Part shown: positions 40,061 to 48,720 of the stretch, one piece after another
Layout of the letters: every line of letters begins with the position of its first letter
Position numbering within the stretch: position 1 is the stretch's first letter
From: Albidovulum sp.
GTDB taxonomy: Bacteria > Pseudomonadota > Alphaproteobacteria > Rhodobacterales > Rhodobacteraceae
DNA length: 53,561 nt
Direction: 5' to 3'
Assembly (NCBI GenBank): GCA_030837785.1
Contig: JAUQYA010000015.1
Coordinates: forward strand, 1 to 53,561
Notes under the pieces: generated by a model
Told to the model about the DNA's origin: nothing
What the model saw: the letters and a program-made list of their open reading frames with translations, nothing else
Databases searched by the model: none
Program-made: the position numbers and the translations under genes

Positions 40061-42062
40061 GGCGGCGACCCTCCCCGCTGGCCGCGCCGCGCGGCTCAAG
40101 GTCGACAGCGATGGCTGGATCAAGCGCGGCTTCATGGGGCTGATCGCGCTCTACCTCGTCGCCGCGCTGGCGCTGCCGCTCTACGCGATGCTGTCGAAAA
40201 GCTTCGTGACCTACCATTTCGACCTCTCGCGCTACGAATTCCAGGTCAGCGACGAAAGCGGCACGGTCTGGAGCGATCCGGTCAGCGCCGCCACGCTCAA
40301 CGACCGGCTCGGCAGGTTCTCCGCCGCCGATCTTGCCTCCAGCAGCGACGGCCGCCTCGCCGTCACCGATCTCTTTCCCGCCTTCAGCTTCAAGAGCCCG
40401 GTCAGATACCGCATCCGCGGCACCGCCGGCGACGCGCCCTATCTCGTCGGCCTCGATCTGCGCCGCTCGACCGAATGGCAGGAGGTCGACAGCAACACCT
40501 TCCGGCGCATCAACCTCAGGCCGGTCACGACGGCCGGCCTTCAGAACTACGCCGAATATTTCTCGAACCCCGTGCTGTTCTCCTCGATCGAGAACTCGCT
40601 CTTCATCGCCACGATCTCGACCGTGCTGACGGTGACCTTCGCCTTCGGCTTCGCCTATGCGCTGAACCGGTCCTGCATGCCGTTCAAGGGTGCGTTCAAG
40701 CTTGTCGCAATGATGCCGATCCTCGTGCCCTCGCTCCTGCCGGGGATCGCGCTGATCTACATGTTCGGCAACCAGGGCTTCCTGAAGGGCCTGCTCTACG
40801 GCCAGTCGATCTACGGTCCGCTGGGGATCATCATCGGTTCGGTCTTCTTCACCTTCCCGCACGCGCTCATCATCATCTCGACCGCGCTCGCGATCTCCGA
40901 CCAGCGGCAGTACGAGGCGGCCGAGTCGCTGCGCGCCTCGAAATGGCGGACGTTCTGGACGGTGACGATCCCGGGCGCGCGCTACGGGCTCGTCTCCGCG
41001 GCCTTCGTGACCTTCACCCTCGTGATCACCGATTTCGGCCTGCCCAAGGTCATCGGCGGGCAATACAACGTGCTGGCGATCGACATCTACAAGCAGGTCA
41101 TCGGCCAGCAGAACTTCGAGATGGGCGCGGTCGTGTCGGTCATCCTCCTGATCCCCGCCATCGTCGCCTTCATCGTCGACCGGCAGGTGCAGAAGAAGCA
41201 GGTCTCGCTCCTCTCCGCCCGCTCGGTCCCCTACCAGCCGAAGCCCGACCGCAGGTTCGACCTGGCGATGCTCGGCTGGTGCAGCGTCGTGGGCGTCTTC
41301 ATCGCCGGGATCATCGCCGTCTGCCAGTTCGTCGCCCTGATCAACTACTGGCCCTACGACCTCAGCTTCAGCCTCAGGAACTACGATTTCGACCGGATGG
41401 ACGGCGGCGGCTGGGCCGCCTACTGGAACTCGCTCAAGCTTGCCGCGATGACCGCCGTGATCGGCACCGGGATCATCTTCACCGGGGCCTACATGGTGGA
41501 GAAGATCGACGGTTTCCGCGCCGGCCGCGCGATGTTCCAGTTCCTTGCCATGCTGCCGATGGCGATTCCGGGCATGGTGCTGGGGCTGGCCTACATCTTC
41601 TTCTTCAACGATCCGGCCAACCCGCTCCACTTCATCTACGGCACGATGGCGATCCTCGTCGTCTCGACCGTCACCCACTTCTACACGGTCGGGCATCTGA
41701 CGGCGCTGACCGCGCTCAAGCAGATCGACGCCGAGTTCGAGCCCGTCGCCAGCTCGCTCCGCCAGCCGTTCTGGCGGCTCTTCGCCCGCGTCACCGTGCC
41801 GGTCTGCCTGCCCGCCATCCTCGACATCTCGATCTACCTGTTCGTGAACGCGATGACGACGGTCTCGGCGGTGGTGTTCCTCTACTCGACGCACACCGCG
41901 CTTGCCTCGGTCGCGGTGCTGAACATGGACGATGCGGGCGACATCGCCCCCGCGGCGGCGATGGGAATGATGATCTTCTATACCAACGCGGCGGCGCGGA
42001 TCCTCCACGCGCTCGCCTCCCGCCGCATCCTGCGGCGCACGCAGGCATGGCGGGTGCGATAG
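40053..42062 (+). CDS. aepW: Fused permease of the AEP ABC importer
   Basis: A 669-residue inner-membrane protein with two permease domains in one chain. The first membrane helix is LIALYLVAALALPLYAMLSK, followed by a periplasmic stretch of about 120 residues (50-170) that is not found in ordinary PotB/PotC permeases. The first permease unit ends near residue 375, with EAA loop EAAESLRASKWRTFWTVTIP; a charged linker (QVQKKQVSLLSARS) leads to the second unit, with loop EFEPVASSLRQPFWRLFARV and helices to residue about 650. The C-terminus is basic (SRRILRRTQAW). This layout matches phnU2/AepW-type AEP permeases. It starts inside the end of the ATPase gene and closes the AEP operon. Confidence 0.87.
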   Translation: MAEAATLPAGRAARLKVDSDGWIKRGFMGLIALYLVAALALPLYAMLSKSFVTYHFDLSRYEFQVSDESGTVWSDPVSAATLNDRLGRFSAADLASSSDGRLAVTDLFPAFSFKSPVRYRIRGTAGDAPYLVGLDLRRSTEWQEVDSNTFRRINLRPVTTAGLQNYAEYFSNPVLFSSIENSLFIATISTVLTVTFAFGFAYALNRSCMPFKGAFKLVAMMPILVPSLLPGIALIYMFGNQGFLKGLLYGQSIYGPLGIIIGSVFFTFPHALIIISTALAISDQRQYEAAESLRASKWRTFWTVTIPGARYGLVSAAFVTFTLVITDFGLPKVIGGQYNVLAIDIYKQVIGQQNFEMGAVVSVILLIPAIVAFIVDRQVQKKQVSLLSARSVPYQPKPDRRFDLAMLGWCSVVGVFIAGIIAVCQFVALINYWPYDLSFSLRNYDFDRMDGGGWAAYWNSLKLAAMTAVIGTGIIFTGAYMVEKIDGFRAGRAMFQFLAMLPMAIPGMVLGLAYIFFFNDPANPLHFIYGTMAILVVSTVTHFYTVGHLTALTALKQIDAEFEPVASSLRQPFWRLFARVTVPVCLPAILDISIYLFVNAMTTVSAVVFLYSTHTALASVAVLNMDDAGDIAPAAAMGMMIFYTNAAARILHALASRRILRRTQAWRVR

Positions 42063-42185
42063 GCGCGCCCCCCCCGGGGCCCGCGATCGCCGCAGGGGCG
42101 GCAACGGGGGGTGGCGAGTGGCCCCGGTGCGCTTTCTGCCCCCCGGGAACCCTTCGGGGGACATTCCGGCCAGTCTGAAAGGGCT

Positions 42186-43292
42186 TCAGGCCCGGGCGGC
42201 GGCGAGCGCCTGCGGGAGCGCCCCGGCGAAGCGGGCGAGGTCCGGCGCGCGGCCGCAGCTCACCCTGATGCAGCGGTCGTGCGGGGCGACGAAGGGCATC
42301 CGCACGAAGATGTCGCGGGCGGCGAGTTCGGCGAGCACGCGGCGGGCGAAGCCGCCGTCGGCGCCGCAGTCGATGGTGACGAAATTGGCGGCCGAGGGCA
42401 GGGCGACGAGGCCGTTCGCTGCGGCGATCCGGTCCAGCTCGGCCCGCGCCGCCGCGACCTCCGCCTTTGCCGAGGCGAGCCAGCCTTGGTCGGCGAGTGC
42501 GGCGAGCGCGCCCGCCTGGGCGATCCGGCCGACGCCGAAATGGTTGCGGATCTTGTTGAAACCGGCGATCAGCGGGGCGGCGGCGATGGCATAGCCGACG
42601 CGGAGCCCGGCCATCCCGTAGCCCTTGGAGAAGGTCCGCATCCGGATCACCCGCGGGTCTTCGGCGTTTATCGCGGGCGCGGTGCCGTCCGGGGCGAGGT
42701 CGATGTAGGCTTCGTCGAGCACCAGGAGCGTGCCCGCCGGCAGGGCTTCGATCATCCAGGCGATGGTGCCGGCGGGATGGGCAGAGCCCATCGGGTTGTC
42801 GGGATTGGCGAGGTAGAGAAGCTTCGCGCGGGTTTCGGCGGCCTTCGCAAGAAGCGCATCGGGGTCTTCGAAGTTGCCCCGGTAGGGCACCTTGTGAAGC
42901 AGCCCGCCGAAGCCCGCGACATGGAAGCCGAAGGTCGGATAGGCACCGTCCGAGGTCACCACCGGGTCGCCGGGGCCGACAAGCATCCGCACGAGATAGC
43001 CCAGAAGCCCGTCGATCCCCTCGCCGACGACGATGTTTTCCGCACCGACGCCATGATGGGCGGCAAGGGCCGCGCGCAGGGCGTGGTTCTCGGGATCGCC
43101 ATACATCCAGACCTCGCGGGCGGCCTGCGCCATCGCCTCCACGGCGCGGGGCGAGGGGCCGAAGAGGCTCTCGTTGGCGCCGAGGCGCGCGGCGAAGGGG
43201 CGGCCCCGCGCGCGTTCCTGGGTTTCCGGGCCGACGAAGGGGACGGTGGCAGGAAGGCTCTCGACGAGCGGGGTGTAGCGCGGTCCGGTCAT
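42186..43292 (-). CDS. PLP-dependent aminotransferase, HisC-like class I/II
   Basis: A 368-residue class I/II aminotransferase. Family marks are RLGANESLFGPSPRAVEAMA, YGDPENHALRAALAAHHGV, SDGAYPTFGFHVAG, LYLANPDNPMGSAHPAG (Asn and Asp contacts), LLVLDEAYIDLAPDG and the Schiff-base site MRTFSKGYGMAGLRVGY (Lys223). The final CIRVSCGRAPDLARF carries the substrate-carboxylate Arg. Overall it resembles histidinol-phosphate and aromatic aminotransferases; the real amino acid cannot be decided. ATG at 43292 (MTGPRYTPLV) gives a family-length protein; upstream codons are unconserved. It is convergent with the AEP operon and divergent from the MFS gene. Confidence 0.85.
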   Translation of the reverse strand: MTGPRYTPLVESLPATVPFVGPETQERARGRPFAARLGANESLFGPSPRAVEAMAQAAREVWMYGDPENHALRAALAAHHGVGAENIVVGEGIDGLLGYLVRMLVGPGDPVVTSDGAYPTFGFHVAGFGGLLHKVPYRGNFEDPDALLAKAAETRAKLLYLANPDNPMGSAHPAGTIAWMIEALPAGTLLVLDEAYIDLAPDGTAPAINAEDPRVIRMRTFSKGYGMAGLRVGYAIAAAPLIAGFNKIRNHFGVGRIAQAGALAALADQGWLASAKAEVAAARAELDRIAAANGLVALPSAANFVTIDCGADGGFARRVLAELAARDIFVRMPFVAPHDRCIRVSCGRAPDLARFAGALPQALAAARA

Positions 43293-43342
43293 GGCGCGAG
43301 AAGAAGCAGAAAGCGCCCGGTCCGGCAAGCACCTTCGGGGGG

Positions 43343-45031
43343 TTGCCCTTCCCGCGGGCGCGGCGCAGAACAAGCCACGTCAGATCCAGCGCCGGGAGAA
43401 GACCGATCGCCGCCCCCGCCACCCTCGCGCCGCTGCGCAACCGGGCCTTCCGCGAGCTCTGGCTGGCCAGTCAGGTGTCCAACCTCGGCTCACTGATCCA
43501 GGCGGTGGGCGCGGCCTGGGCGATGGGGAGCCTGACCGCGAGCCATTCGATGGTGGCGCTGGTGCAGTCGTCCAACACGCTGCCGATCATGGTCTTTTCG
43601 CTCGTTTCCGGAGCGCTGGCCGACAATTTCGACCGCCGGCGGATCATGCTGACGGCACAGGTCTTCATGTTCGCGGTGTCGGTCGCGCTGGCGGCGGTGG
43701 CCTGGGGCGGCGGGCTCACGCCGTGGCTGCTCCTGTCGTTCACCTTCCTGATCGGCTGCGGCGGGGCGCTGTTCAACCCGTCCTGGCAGGCGTCGATCGG
43801 CGACATCGTGCCGCGCGAGGAGGTGCCGGGCGCGGTGGGGCTGAACTCGATGGGCTTCAACCTCGCGCGCTCGGTCGGGCCGGCGATCGGCGGCGCCATC
43901 GTCGCCGCGGCCGGCGTCGCCGCGGCCTTCGCGGTGAATGCCGCGAGCTACGTGGCCTTCATCTTCGGCATCGCCCGCCTGCCGCCGGTGGAGCGCGACC
44001 TGACGCTGCCGCGCGAAGGCGTGGCCCCGGCGATCGGCGCGGGATTTCGCTACATGGTGATGTCGCCGGCGCTGATCCGGATCATGGCGCGGGCGGCGCT
44101 GTTCGGTGCCGGCGCCTCTTCGGTCATGGCGCTCCTGCCGGTCTACACGCGCGACACGATGGGCGGCACGGCCTTCACCTACGGCGTCTTCCTTGGCTGT
44201 TTCGGGCTGGGCGCGATCGGCGGCGTGCTGATGAACGCGCGGCTTCGGGCGGCCCTTCGCAACGAGCGGGTGGTGGAGATCGGATTCGCGGGCTTCGCGC
44301 TGGCCGCGGCGGTGCTGGCGCTGCTGCCCGTCGCCTGGGCGGTCGTGCCGGCACTTTTCCTGGCCGGGGCCTGCTGGGTGATGGCGCTGTCGCTCTTCAA
44401 CACCACGGTTCAGCTTTCGACGCCGCGCTGGGTGCTGGGTCGGGCGCTGGCCTTCTACCAGATGGCGACCTTCGGTGGCATGGCGGCGGGCGCCTGGGGC
44501 TGGGGCTGGCTGTCGGACGCGGCGAGCACCGCGGCCGCGCTTCTGGCGGCGGCGACGCTGCTGGTCGCCGGGGGGCTTGCGGGCTGGGTGCTGCGGGTGA
44601 GCGATTTCGGCGAGCTGGACCTGTCGCCCCTCGGCCTGATCACGGCGGCGGAGCCGCGGATCGACCTGCGCGCCCGCAGCGGCCCGATCTTCGTCATGGT
44701 GGACTACGAGGTGGCGCAGGCCGACGTGCCGGAGTTCCTGGCGCTGATGCAGGAGCGCCGCCGCATCCGCATCCGCGACGGCGCGCGGCGCTGGTCGCTG
44801 CTGCGCGACCTGGAGCGGCCGGAGCTCTGGAGCGAGAAATACTATGTATCGACCTGGGTCGACTATGCGCGCCATCTCGCGCGGCGGACCAAGGCCGACG
44901 ATGCGGTGAGCCGGGCGATCCGGGCCATGCACCGCGGCGCGGAGCCGCCGAAGGTCTGGCGCAAGATCGAGCGCCAGACCGTGCCGCGCCACGATGACGC
45001 GCCGCCGCTCGTCCCGTCGGACCTGGCCTGA
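43343..45031 (+). CDS. MFS exporter with C-terminal ferredoxin-like domain (MFS_3 type)
   Basis: A protein of up to 562 residues. About 12 membrane helices run from residue 36 to 425 (SQVSNLGSLIQAVGAAWAMG; FNPSWQASIGDIVPREEVPG; FGAGASSVMALLPVYTRDTM). The last 110 residues are soluble: PIFVMVDYEVAQADVPEFLA, LMQERRRIRIRDGARRWSLL and EKYYVSTWVDYARHLARRT, a ferredoxin-like/ABM-type domain characteristic of MFS_3 (EntS-like) exporters. The only upstream start codon in frame with a ribosome site is TTG at 43343; a later start cannot be excluded, since the first 25 residues are basic and unconserved. The substrate is unknown. Confidence 0.85.
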   Translation: MPFPRARRRTSHVRSSAGRRPIAAPATLAPLRNRAFRELWLASQVSNLGSLIQAVGAAWAMGSLTASHSMVALVQSSNTLPIMVFSLVSGALADNFDRRRIMLTAQVFMFAVSVALAAVAWGGGLTPWLLLSFTFLIGCGGALFNPSWQASIGDIVPREEVPGAVGLNSMGFNLARSVGPAIGGAIVAAAGVAAAFAVNAASYVAFIFGIARLPPVERDLTLPREGVAPAIGAGFRYMVMSPALIRIMARAALFGAGASSVMALLPVYTRDTMGGTAFTYGVFLGCFGLGAIGGVLMNARLRAALRNERVVEIGFAGFALAAAVLALLPVAWAVVPALFLAGACWVMALSLFNTTVQLSTPRWVLGRALAFYQMATFGGMAAGAWGWGWLSDAASTAAALLAAATLLVAGGLAGWVLRVSDFGELDLSPLGLITAAEPRIDLRARSGPIFVMVDYEVAQADVPEFLALMQERRRIRIRDGARRWSLLRDLERPELWSEKYYVSTWVDYARHLARRTKADDAVSRAIRAMHRGAEPPKVWRKIERQTVPRHDDAPPLVPSDLA

Positions 45032-45035
45032 GCGG

Positions 45036-45371
45036 TCAGGTTTTCAGGAACTTGCGGCGGGCCTCCCCGGCGATGGCGCGGCGCAGTTCGAGCCGGGCGA
45101 TCTCGGCCATTGCGGCCTGCCGCGCGGCGTCGTCGGGCGCCCCGGCATAGCGCGCCCTGGCAGCGAGGATGGCCTTCCCGAGCGTGATCTCCTCCGGCAG
45201 GACACCCGCTTCCGCCATGATCCGGAAGCCGAGCGCCTCGCCCGGATCGACGAAGGCATCGCCGCCGCGGTCGGGCAACGGTTTTCCTTCGCCTTCAAGG
45301 CCCTGCAACCGGCCTTCGGCGCGGGCTTTCAGCATGCGGCGTTCGGCGATGCGGTCGAACCAACCGGACAT
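45036..45371 (-). CDS. DUF1992 (DnaJ-C28-like) domain protein
   Basis: A 111-residue protein matching the DUF1992 domain. It begins MSGWFDRIAERRMLKARAEG followed by RLQGLEGEGKPLPD, the most conserved part, and includes MAEAGVLPEEITLGKAILAA. The function is not known; relatives are named after the human DNAJC28 C-terminal part but lack a J domain, as here. GGAGG on the minus strand lies 6 bases before the ATG at 45371, so that start is chosen over the GTG at 45377. It lies just beyond the valS terminator on the same strand, and the stop is close to that of the convergent MFS gene. Confidence 0.88.
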   Translation of the reverse strand: MSGWFDRIAERRMLKARAEGRLQGLEGEGKPLPDRGGDAFVDPGEALGFRIMAEAGVLPEEITLGKAILAARARYAGAPDDAARQAAMAEIARLELRRAIAGEARRKFLKT

Positions 45372-45419
45372 GGACACCTCCGTTGGCGAAGTAGGTCGTG
45401 AAGGTGCCCACGGGAAGGG

Positions 45420-45464
45420 CCGGGGGCGCTGCCCCCGGACACCCGGGGGTATTTGGCAACGAAG
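45420..45464 (-). terminator. Hairpin after valS, resembling a repeated gene-end element
   Basis: CCGGGGGC-GCT-GCCCCCGG (45420-45438) is a perfect 8-bp stem, followed by ACCCGGGGGT and TATTTGGCAACGAAGA. GC-rich stems of this form followed by TATTTGGAACAAAGA-like sequence are common at gene ends in Rhodobacteraceae, as far as I recall. It lies about 30 bases after the valS stop, so it may terminate or protect that transcript. Confidence 0.55.
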
Positions 45465-45469
45465 ACGCG

Positions 45470-48400
45470 CTAGCCGATGTCGGAAAGACGCCTCAGGGCG
45501 GCTTTCAGCTTCGCCGCCTCGTCCTCGCTCAGTTCCAGCTTCTCGCGGGTTTCCTCGACGATTTCCTCGGGGGCGCTTGCGACGAATTTGGGGTTGGAGA
45601 GGCGGGCCTTGAGGCCGGCCATGTCCTTGTCGATTTTGTCCAAGGTCTTGGAAAGGCGCGACTTTTCCTCGGCGATGTCGATGACGCCGGCGAGAGGGAT
45701 GGCGAGGCTGCCGCCTTCGACGGCGACGGTGATCGAGCCCTTCGGGGCTGTGCCTTCGGTCATGCCGTCGAGCCTTGCGAGGCGTTCGATCATCGGCCGG
45801 TTGCGCCCGAAAGCCTCGCGGCCCCGGTCGTCCATCTGGGTCATGACGATGGGGAGTTTCAGCCCGGCCGGGACGTGCATCTGGGCGCGGGCGGAGCGGA
45901 TTTCCTCGATGAGGGAAATCACCCAGTTCATCTCGCGGTCCGCGTTTTCGTCAATGAGTTCAGCGCCATAGTCGGGCCAGTCGGCATGGACGAGGAGCTT
46001 TTCGCGGGTGCCGGTCAGGCCCCAGAGTTCCTCGGTGATGAAGGGCATGATCGGGTGGAGCAGCACGTAGCACTGGTCGAGCACCCAGGCCATCGTCGCC
46101 CGCGTCTCGGCCGCATGGTCGCCGTCCATCAAGGGCTTGGCGAATTCCACATACCAGTCGCAGACCTTGCCCCAGACGAAGGCATAGAGCGTGCTGGCGG
46201 CGTCGTTGAAACGGAAGGCCGACAGCGCCTCGTCCACCGCGATCCGCGCCCGCGCCGTCTCGCCGATGATCCAGCGGTTGACGGTATGTTTCGCGTCGGG
46301 TTTGCGTCGGTTTTCCGTCCCGACACCGTCCCGACCGAGCGCGCCGTTCATCTCGGCGAAGCGGGTGGCGTTCCAGAGCTTGGTGGTGAAGTTGCGGTAG
46401 CCGGCGATCCGGTCCTTGGAGAGCTTGAGGTCGCGCCCCATCGCCGCCATCGCGGTCAGCGTGAAGCGCAGCGCATCGGCGCCGTATTCGTCGATGAGTT
46501 CCAGCGGGTCGATGACGTTGCCCAGGGACTTCGACATCTTCCGGCCCTTCTCGTCGCGCACGAGGGCGTGGACATAGACGGTGTGGAAGGGCACCCGGTC
46601 GACCACCGCAAGCTGCATCATCATCATCCGGGCGACCCAGAAGAAGATGATGTCGAAGCCGGTGACGAGGACATCGGTCGGGAAGTATTTCCTGTAGGCT
46701 TCGGTGTCCTCGGGCCAGCCGAGGGTGCCGATCGGCCAGAGGCCGGAGGAGAACCAGGTGTCGAGGACGTCGGGGTCGCGGGCGAGGTCAACACTCCGCA
46801 GCGTGACATGCTCTGCGTTTCCGACACCGCCGGCAACAGGGTTCGGTTGTTTCCTTTTGCCCTCAGCAGCCGGGAGATCGTCAAACTTCGAGAAGTTAAC
46901 TCTGACTTTCTCGCCGTAAAAGATTTGGGCCTGATCCCGCACTTCTTCGCTAGACGCAGCGCAGAATGTTTTCATCGGGTTGTATGTAAGGGCGTCCGTC
47001 CCGTGTTCGGGTATCGACATACCTTCTTTGACACTCGGCCCATACCACACCGGAATCTGGTGCCCCCACCAGAGCTGGCGCGAGATGCACCAGGGCTCGA
47101 TGTTCTCGAGCCAGTGGAAATAGGTCTTGGCGTCGCGTTCGGGCAGGATGCGGGTGTAGCCGGCCTTCTCGTCGAAGGCCCCGGCCTCCTGCGCCGCCAT
47201 GCCCTGACGGACGGCATCGAGCGCCGGGCCGACGATCTTCGCGGTATCGACGAACCACTGGTCGGTCAGCATCGGCTCGATGACCACCTTGGAGCGGTCG
47301 CCGTGCGGCTGCATCATCTTGTTCTGTTCGACGTAAGGCACGCGCTCCAGATGTTCGGCGCCGGTTTCCTTGTCGATGCTCTTCTCGAGGACGGTGACGG
47401 CCAGCCCCTCGGCGGTGATCTGGTCGACGACGCGCTTCCTCGCCTCGTAGCGGTCGAGGCCGCGCAGGTCGTCGGGCACGAGGTTGAGCGCGTCCACCTC
47501 GGCCTCGGTCAGGGTCCGTTCGCCGCGGGCGACGGCCAGCGCGATGGCGGCGGCCTCGGCGTAAGCCGCCCCGTCCGACCGCATCGCCGCCTTCGTGTCC
47601 ATCAGCCGGTAGCAGGGGATGCCGTTCCGCTTCGCCACGCCATAGTCGTTGAAGTCATGCGCGCCGGTGATCTTGACCGCGCCCGAGCCGAAATGCGGGT
47701 CGGGATAGTCGTCGGTGATGATCGGGATCAGCCGGCGGTGGTCCTTCGGACCCACCGGGATTTCGCAGAGTTTCCCGATGATTGGCGCATAGCGTTCATC
47801 CGACGGGTGAACCGCAACGGCGCCGTCGCCCAGCATCGTCTCGGGCCGCGTCGTGGCGATGGAGATGTAGTCGCGCGTCTCGCGGAAGGTGACATTGCCG
47901 TCCGCGTCGCGCTCGACATATTCGTAGGTCTCGCCGCCGGCGAGCGGATACTTGAAGTGCCACATCTGGCCCGGCACCTCGACCTGTTCGACCTCGAGGT
48001 CGGAGATCGCGGTCTCGAAATGCGGGTCCCAGTTGACGAGGCGCTTGCCGCGATAAATGTAGCCTTTGTCATAGAGGTCGACGAAGACCTTGATCACGGC
48101 ATCGTGGAAGTTGCCTTCCTCGCCCGCCGGCGCGCCGGGGGCGCCGGACATGGTGAAGGCGTTGCGCGACCAGTCGCAGGAGGCGCCGAGGCGCTTGAGC
48201 TGAGTGATGATGGTGTCGCCGGACTGGCCCTTCCATTCCCAGACCTTTTCCAGAAACTTCTCGCGGCCCATCTCGCGGCGGCCCTTGTTGCCGGCCTTCG
48301 CCAGTTCGCGCTCCACCACCATCTGGGTGGCGATTCCGGCATGGTCCTGCCCCGGCTGCCAGAGCGTGTCGAAGCCCCGCATCCGGTGCCAGCGGACGAG

Positions 48401-48595
48401 GATGTCCTGGAGCGTGTTGTTGAAGGCGTGGCCCATGTGCAGCGAGCCGGTGACGTTCGGCGGCGGAATCATGATGCAGAAGGTTTCCGCCCCCGGTTTC
48501 GCGTTCGCGCCCGCCCTGAAGGCCCCGGCCTTTTCCCAGGCGGCGTAGAGGCGTTTCTCGGCCTCGGCGGCGTTGAAGGTCTTTTCCATCGGCAT
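45470..48595 (-). CDS. valS: Valyl-tRNA synthetase
   Basis: A 1041-residue class I synthetase that charges tRNA-Val. HIGH-type motif HMGH is at residues 53-56 (IPPPNVTGSLHMGHAFNN). The editing domain follows (about 190-340), then CISRQLWWGHQIPVW, DVLDTWFSSGLWPIGTLGWP, ILVTGFDIIFFWVARMMM-like sequence, and KMSKS at 686-690 (GRKMSKSLGNVIDPLEL). The anticodon-binding domain includes FNDAASTLYAFVWGKVCDWY, and a C-terminal coiled coil ends the protein (DKIDKDMAGLKARLSNPKFV). Residues about 522-598, between the WWGHQIPVW and DVLDTWFSS motifs, and a short stretch near 750 have visibly lower GC and unusual codons. The frame is intact throughout. Start at 48595 or the ATG two codons later. Confidence 0.97.
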   Translation of the reverse strand: MPMEKTFNAAEAEKRLYAAWEKAGAFRAGANAKPGAETFCIMIPPPNVTGSLHMGHAFNNTLQDILVRWHRMRGFDTLWQPGQDHAGIATQMVVERELAKAGNKGRREMGREKFLEKVWEWKGQSGDTIITQLKRLGASCDWSRNAFTMSGAPGAPAGEEGNFHDAVIKVFVDLYDKGYIYRGKRLVNWDPHFETAISDLEVEQVEVPGQMWHFKYPLAGGETYEYVERDADGNVTFRETRDYISIATTRPETMLGDGAVAVHPSDERYAPIIGKLCEIPVGPKDHRRLIPIITDDYPDPHFGSGAVKITGAHDFNDYGVAKRNGIPCYRLMDTKAAMRSDGAAYAEAAAIALAVARGERTLTEAEVDALNLVPDDLRGLDRYEARKRVVDQITAEGLAVTVLEKSIDKETGAEHLERVPYVEQNKMMQPHGDRSKVVIEPMLTDQWFVDTAKIVGPALDAVRQGMAAQEAGAFDEKAGYTRILPERDAKTYFHWLENIEPWCISRQLWWGHQIPVWYGPSVKEGMSIPEHGTDALTYNPMKTFCAASSEEVRDQAQIFYGEKVRVNFSKFDDLPAAEGKRKQPNPVAGGVGNAEHVTLRSVDLARDPDVLDTWFSSGLWPIGTLGWPEDTEAYRKYFPTDVLVTGFDIIFFWVARMMMMQLAVVDRVPFHTVYVHALVRDEKGRKMSKSLGNVIDPLELIDEYGADALRFTLTAMAAMGRDLKLSKDRIAGYRNFTTKLWNATRFAEMNGALGRDGVGTENRRKPDAKHTVNRWIIGETARARIAVDEALSAFRFNDAASTLYAFVWGKVCDWYVEFAKPLMDGDHAAETRATMAWVLDQCYVLLHPIMPFITEELWGLTGTREKLLVHADWPDYGAELIDENADREMNWVISLIEEIRSARAQMHVPAGLKLPIVMTQMDDRGREAFGRNRPMIERLARLDGMTEGTAPKGSITVAVEGGSLAIPLAGVIDIAEEKSRLSKTLDKIDKDMAGLKARLSNPKFVASAPEEIVEETREKLELSEDEAAKLKAALRRLSDIG

Positions 48596-48720
48596 CGCGG
48601 GCGTCCCGTTTCCGTTTGACGGTTTCCCTTAGCGAATGGGCGGCGCGAGGGGAAGGGGCCGGGCAGGTGACAAGCCGGGCCGAAGAGGGCAGTCTGGCGC
48701 GGACCGGGCGGGAGGGGACG

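Noticed and set aside
42063..42185. Terminator after the AEP permease gene
   Set aside because: Only a 5-bp stem with no T run (42089-42102) and other weak GC pairings are visible; not strong enough to call.
45398..48619. A plus-strand open frame of about 1073 codons opposite valS
   Set aside because: It is the complement of an unmistakable valyl-tRNA synthetase and shows no family motifs.
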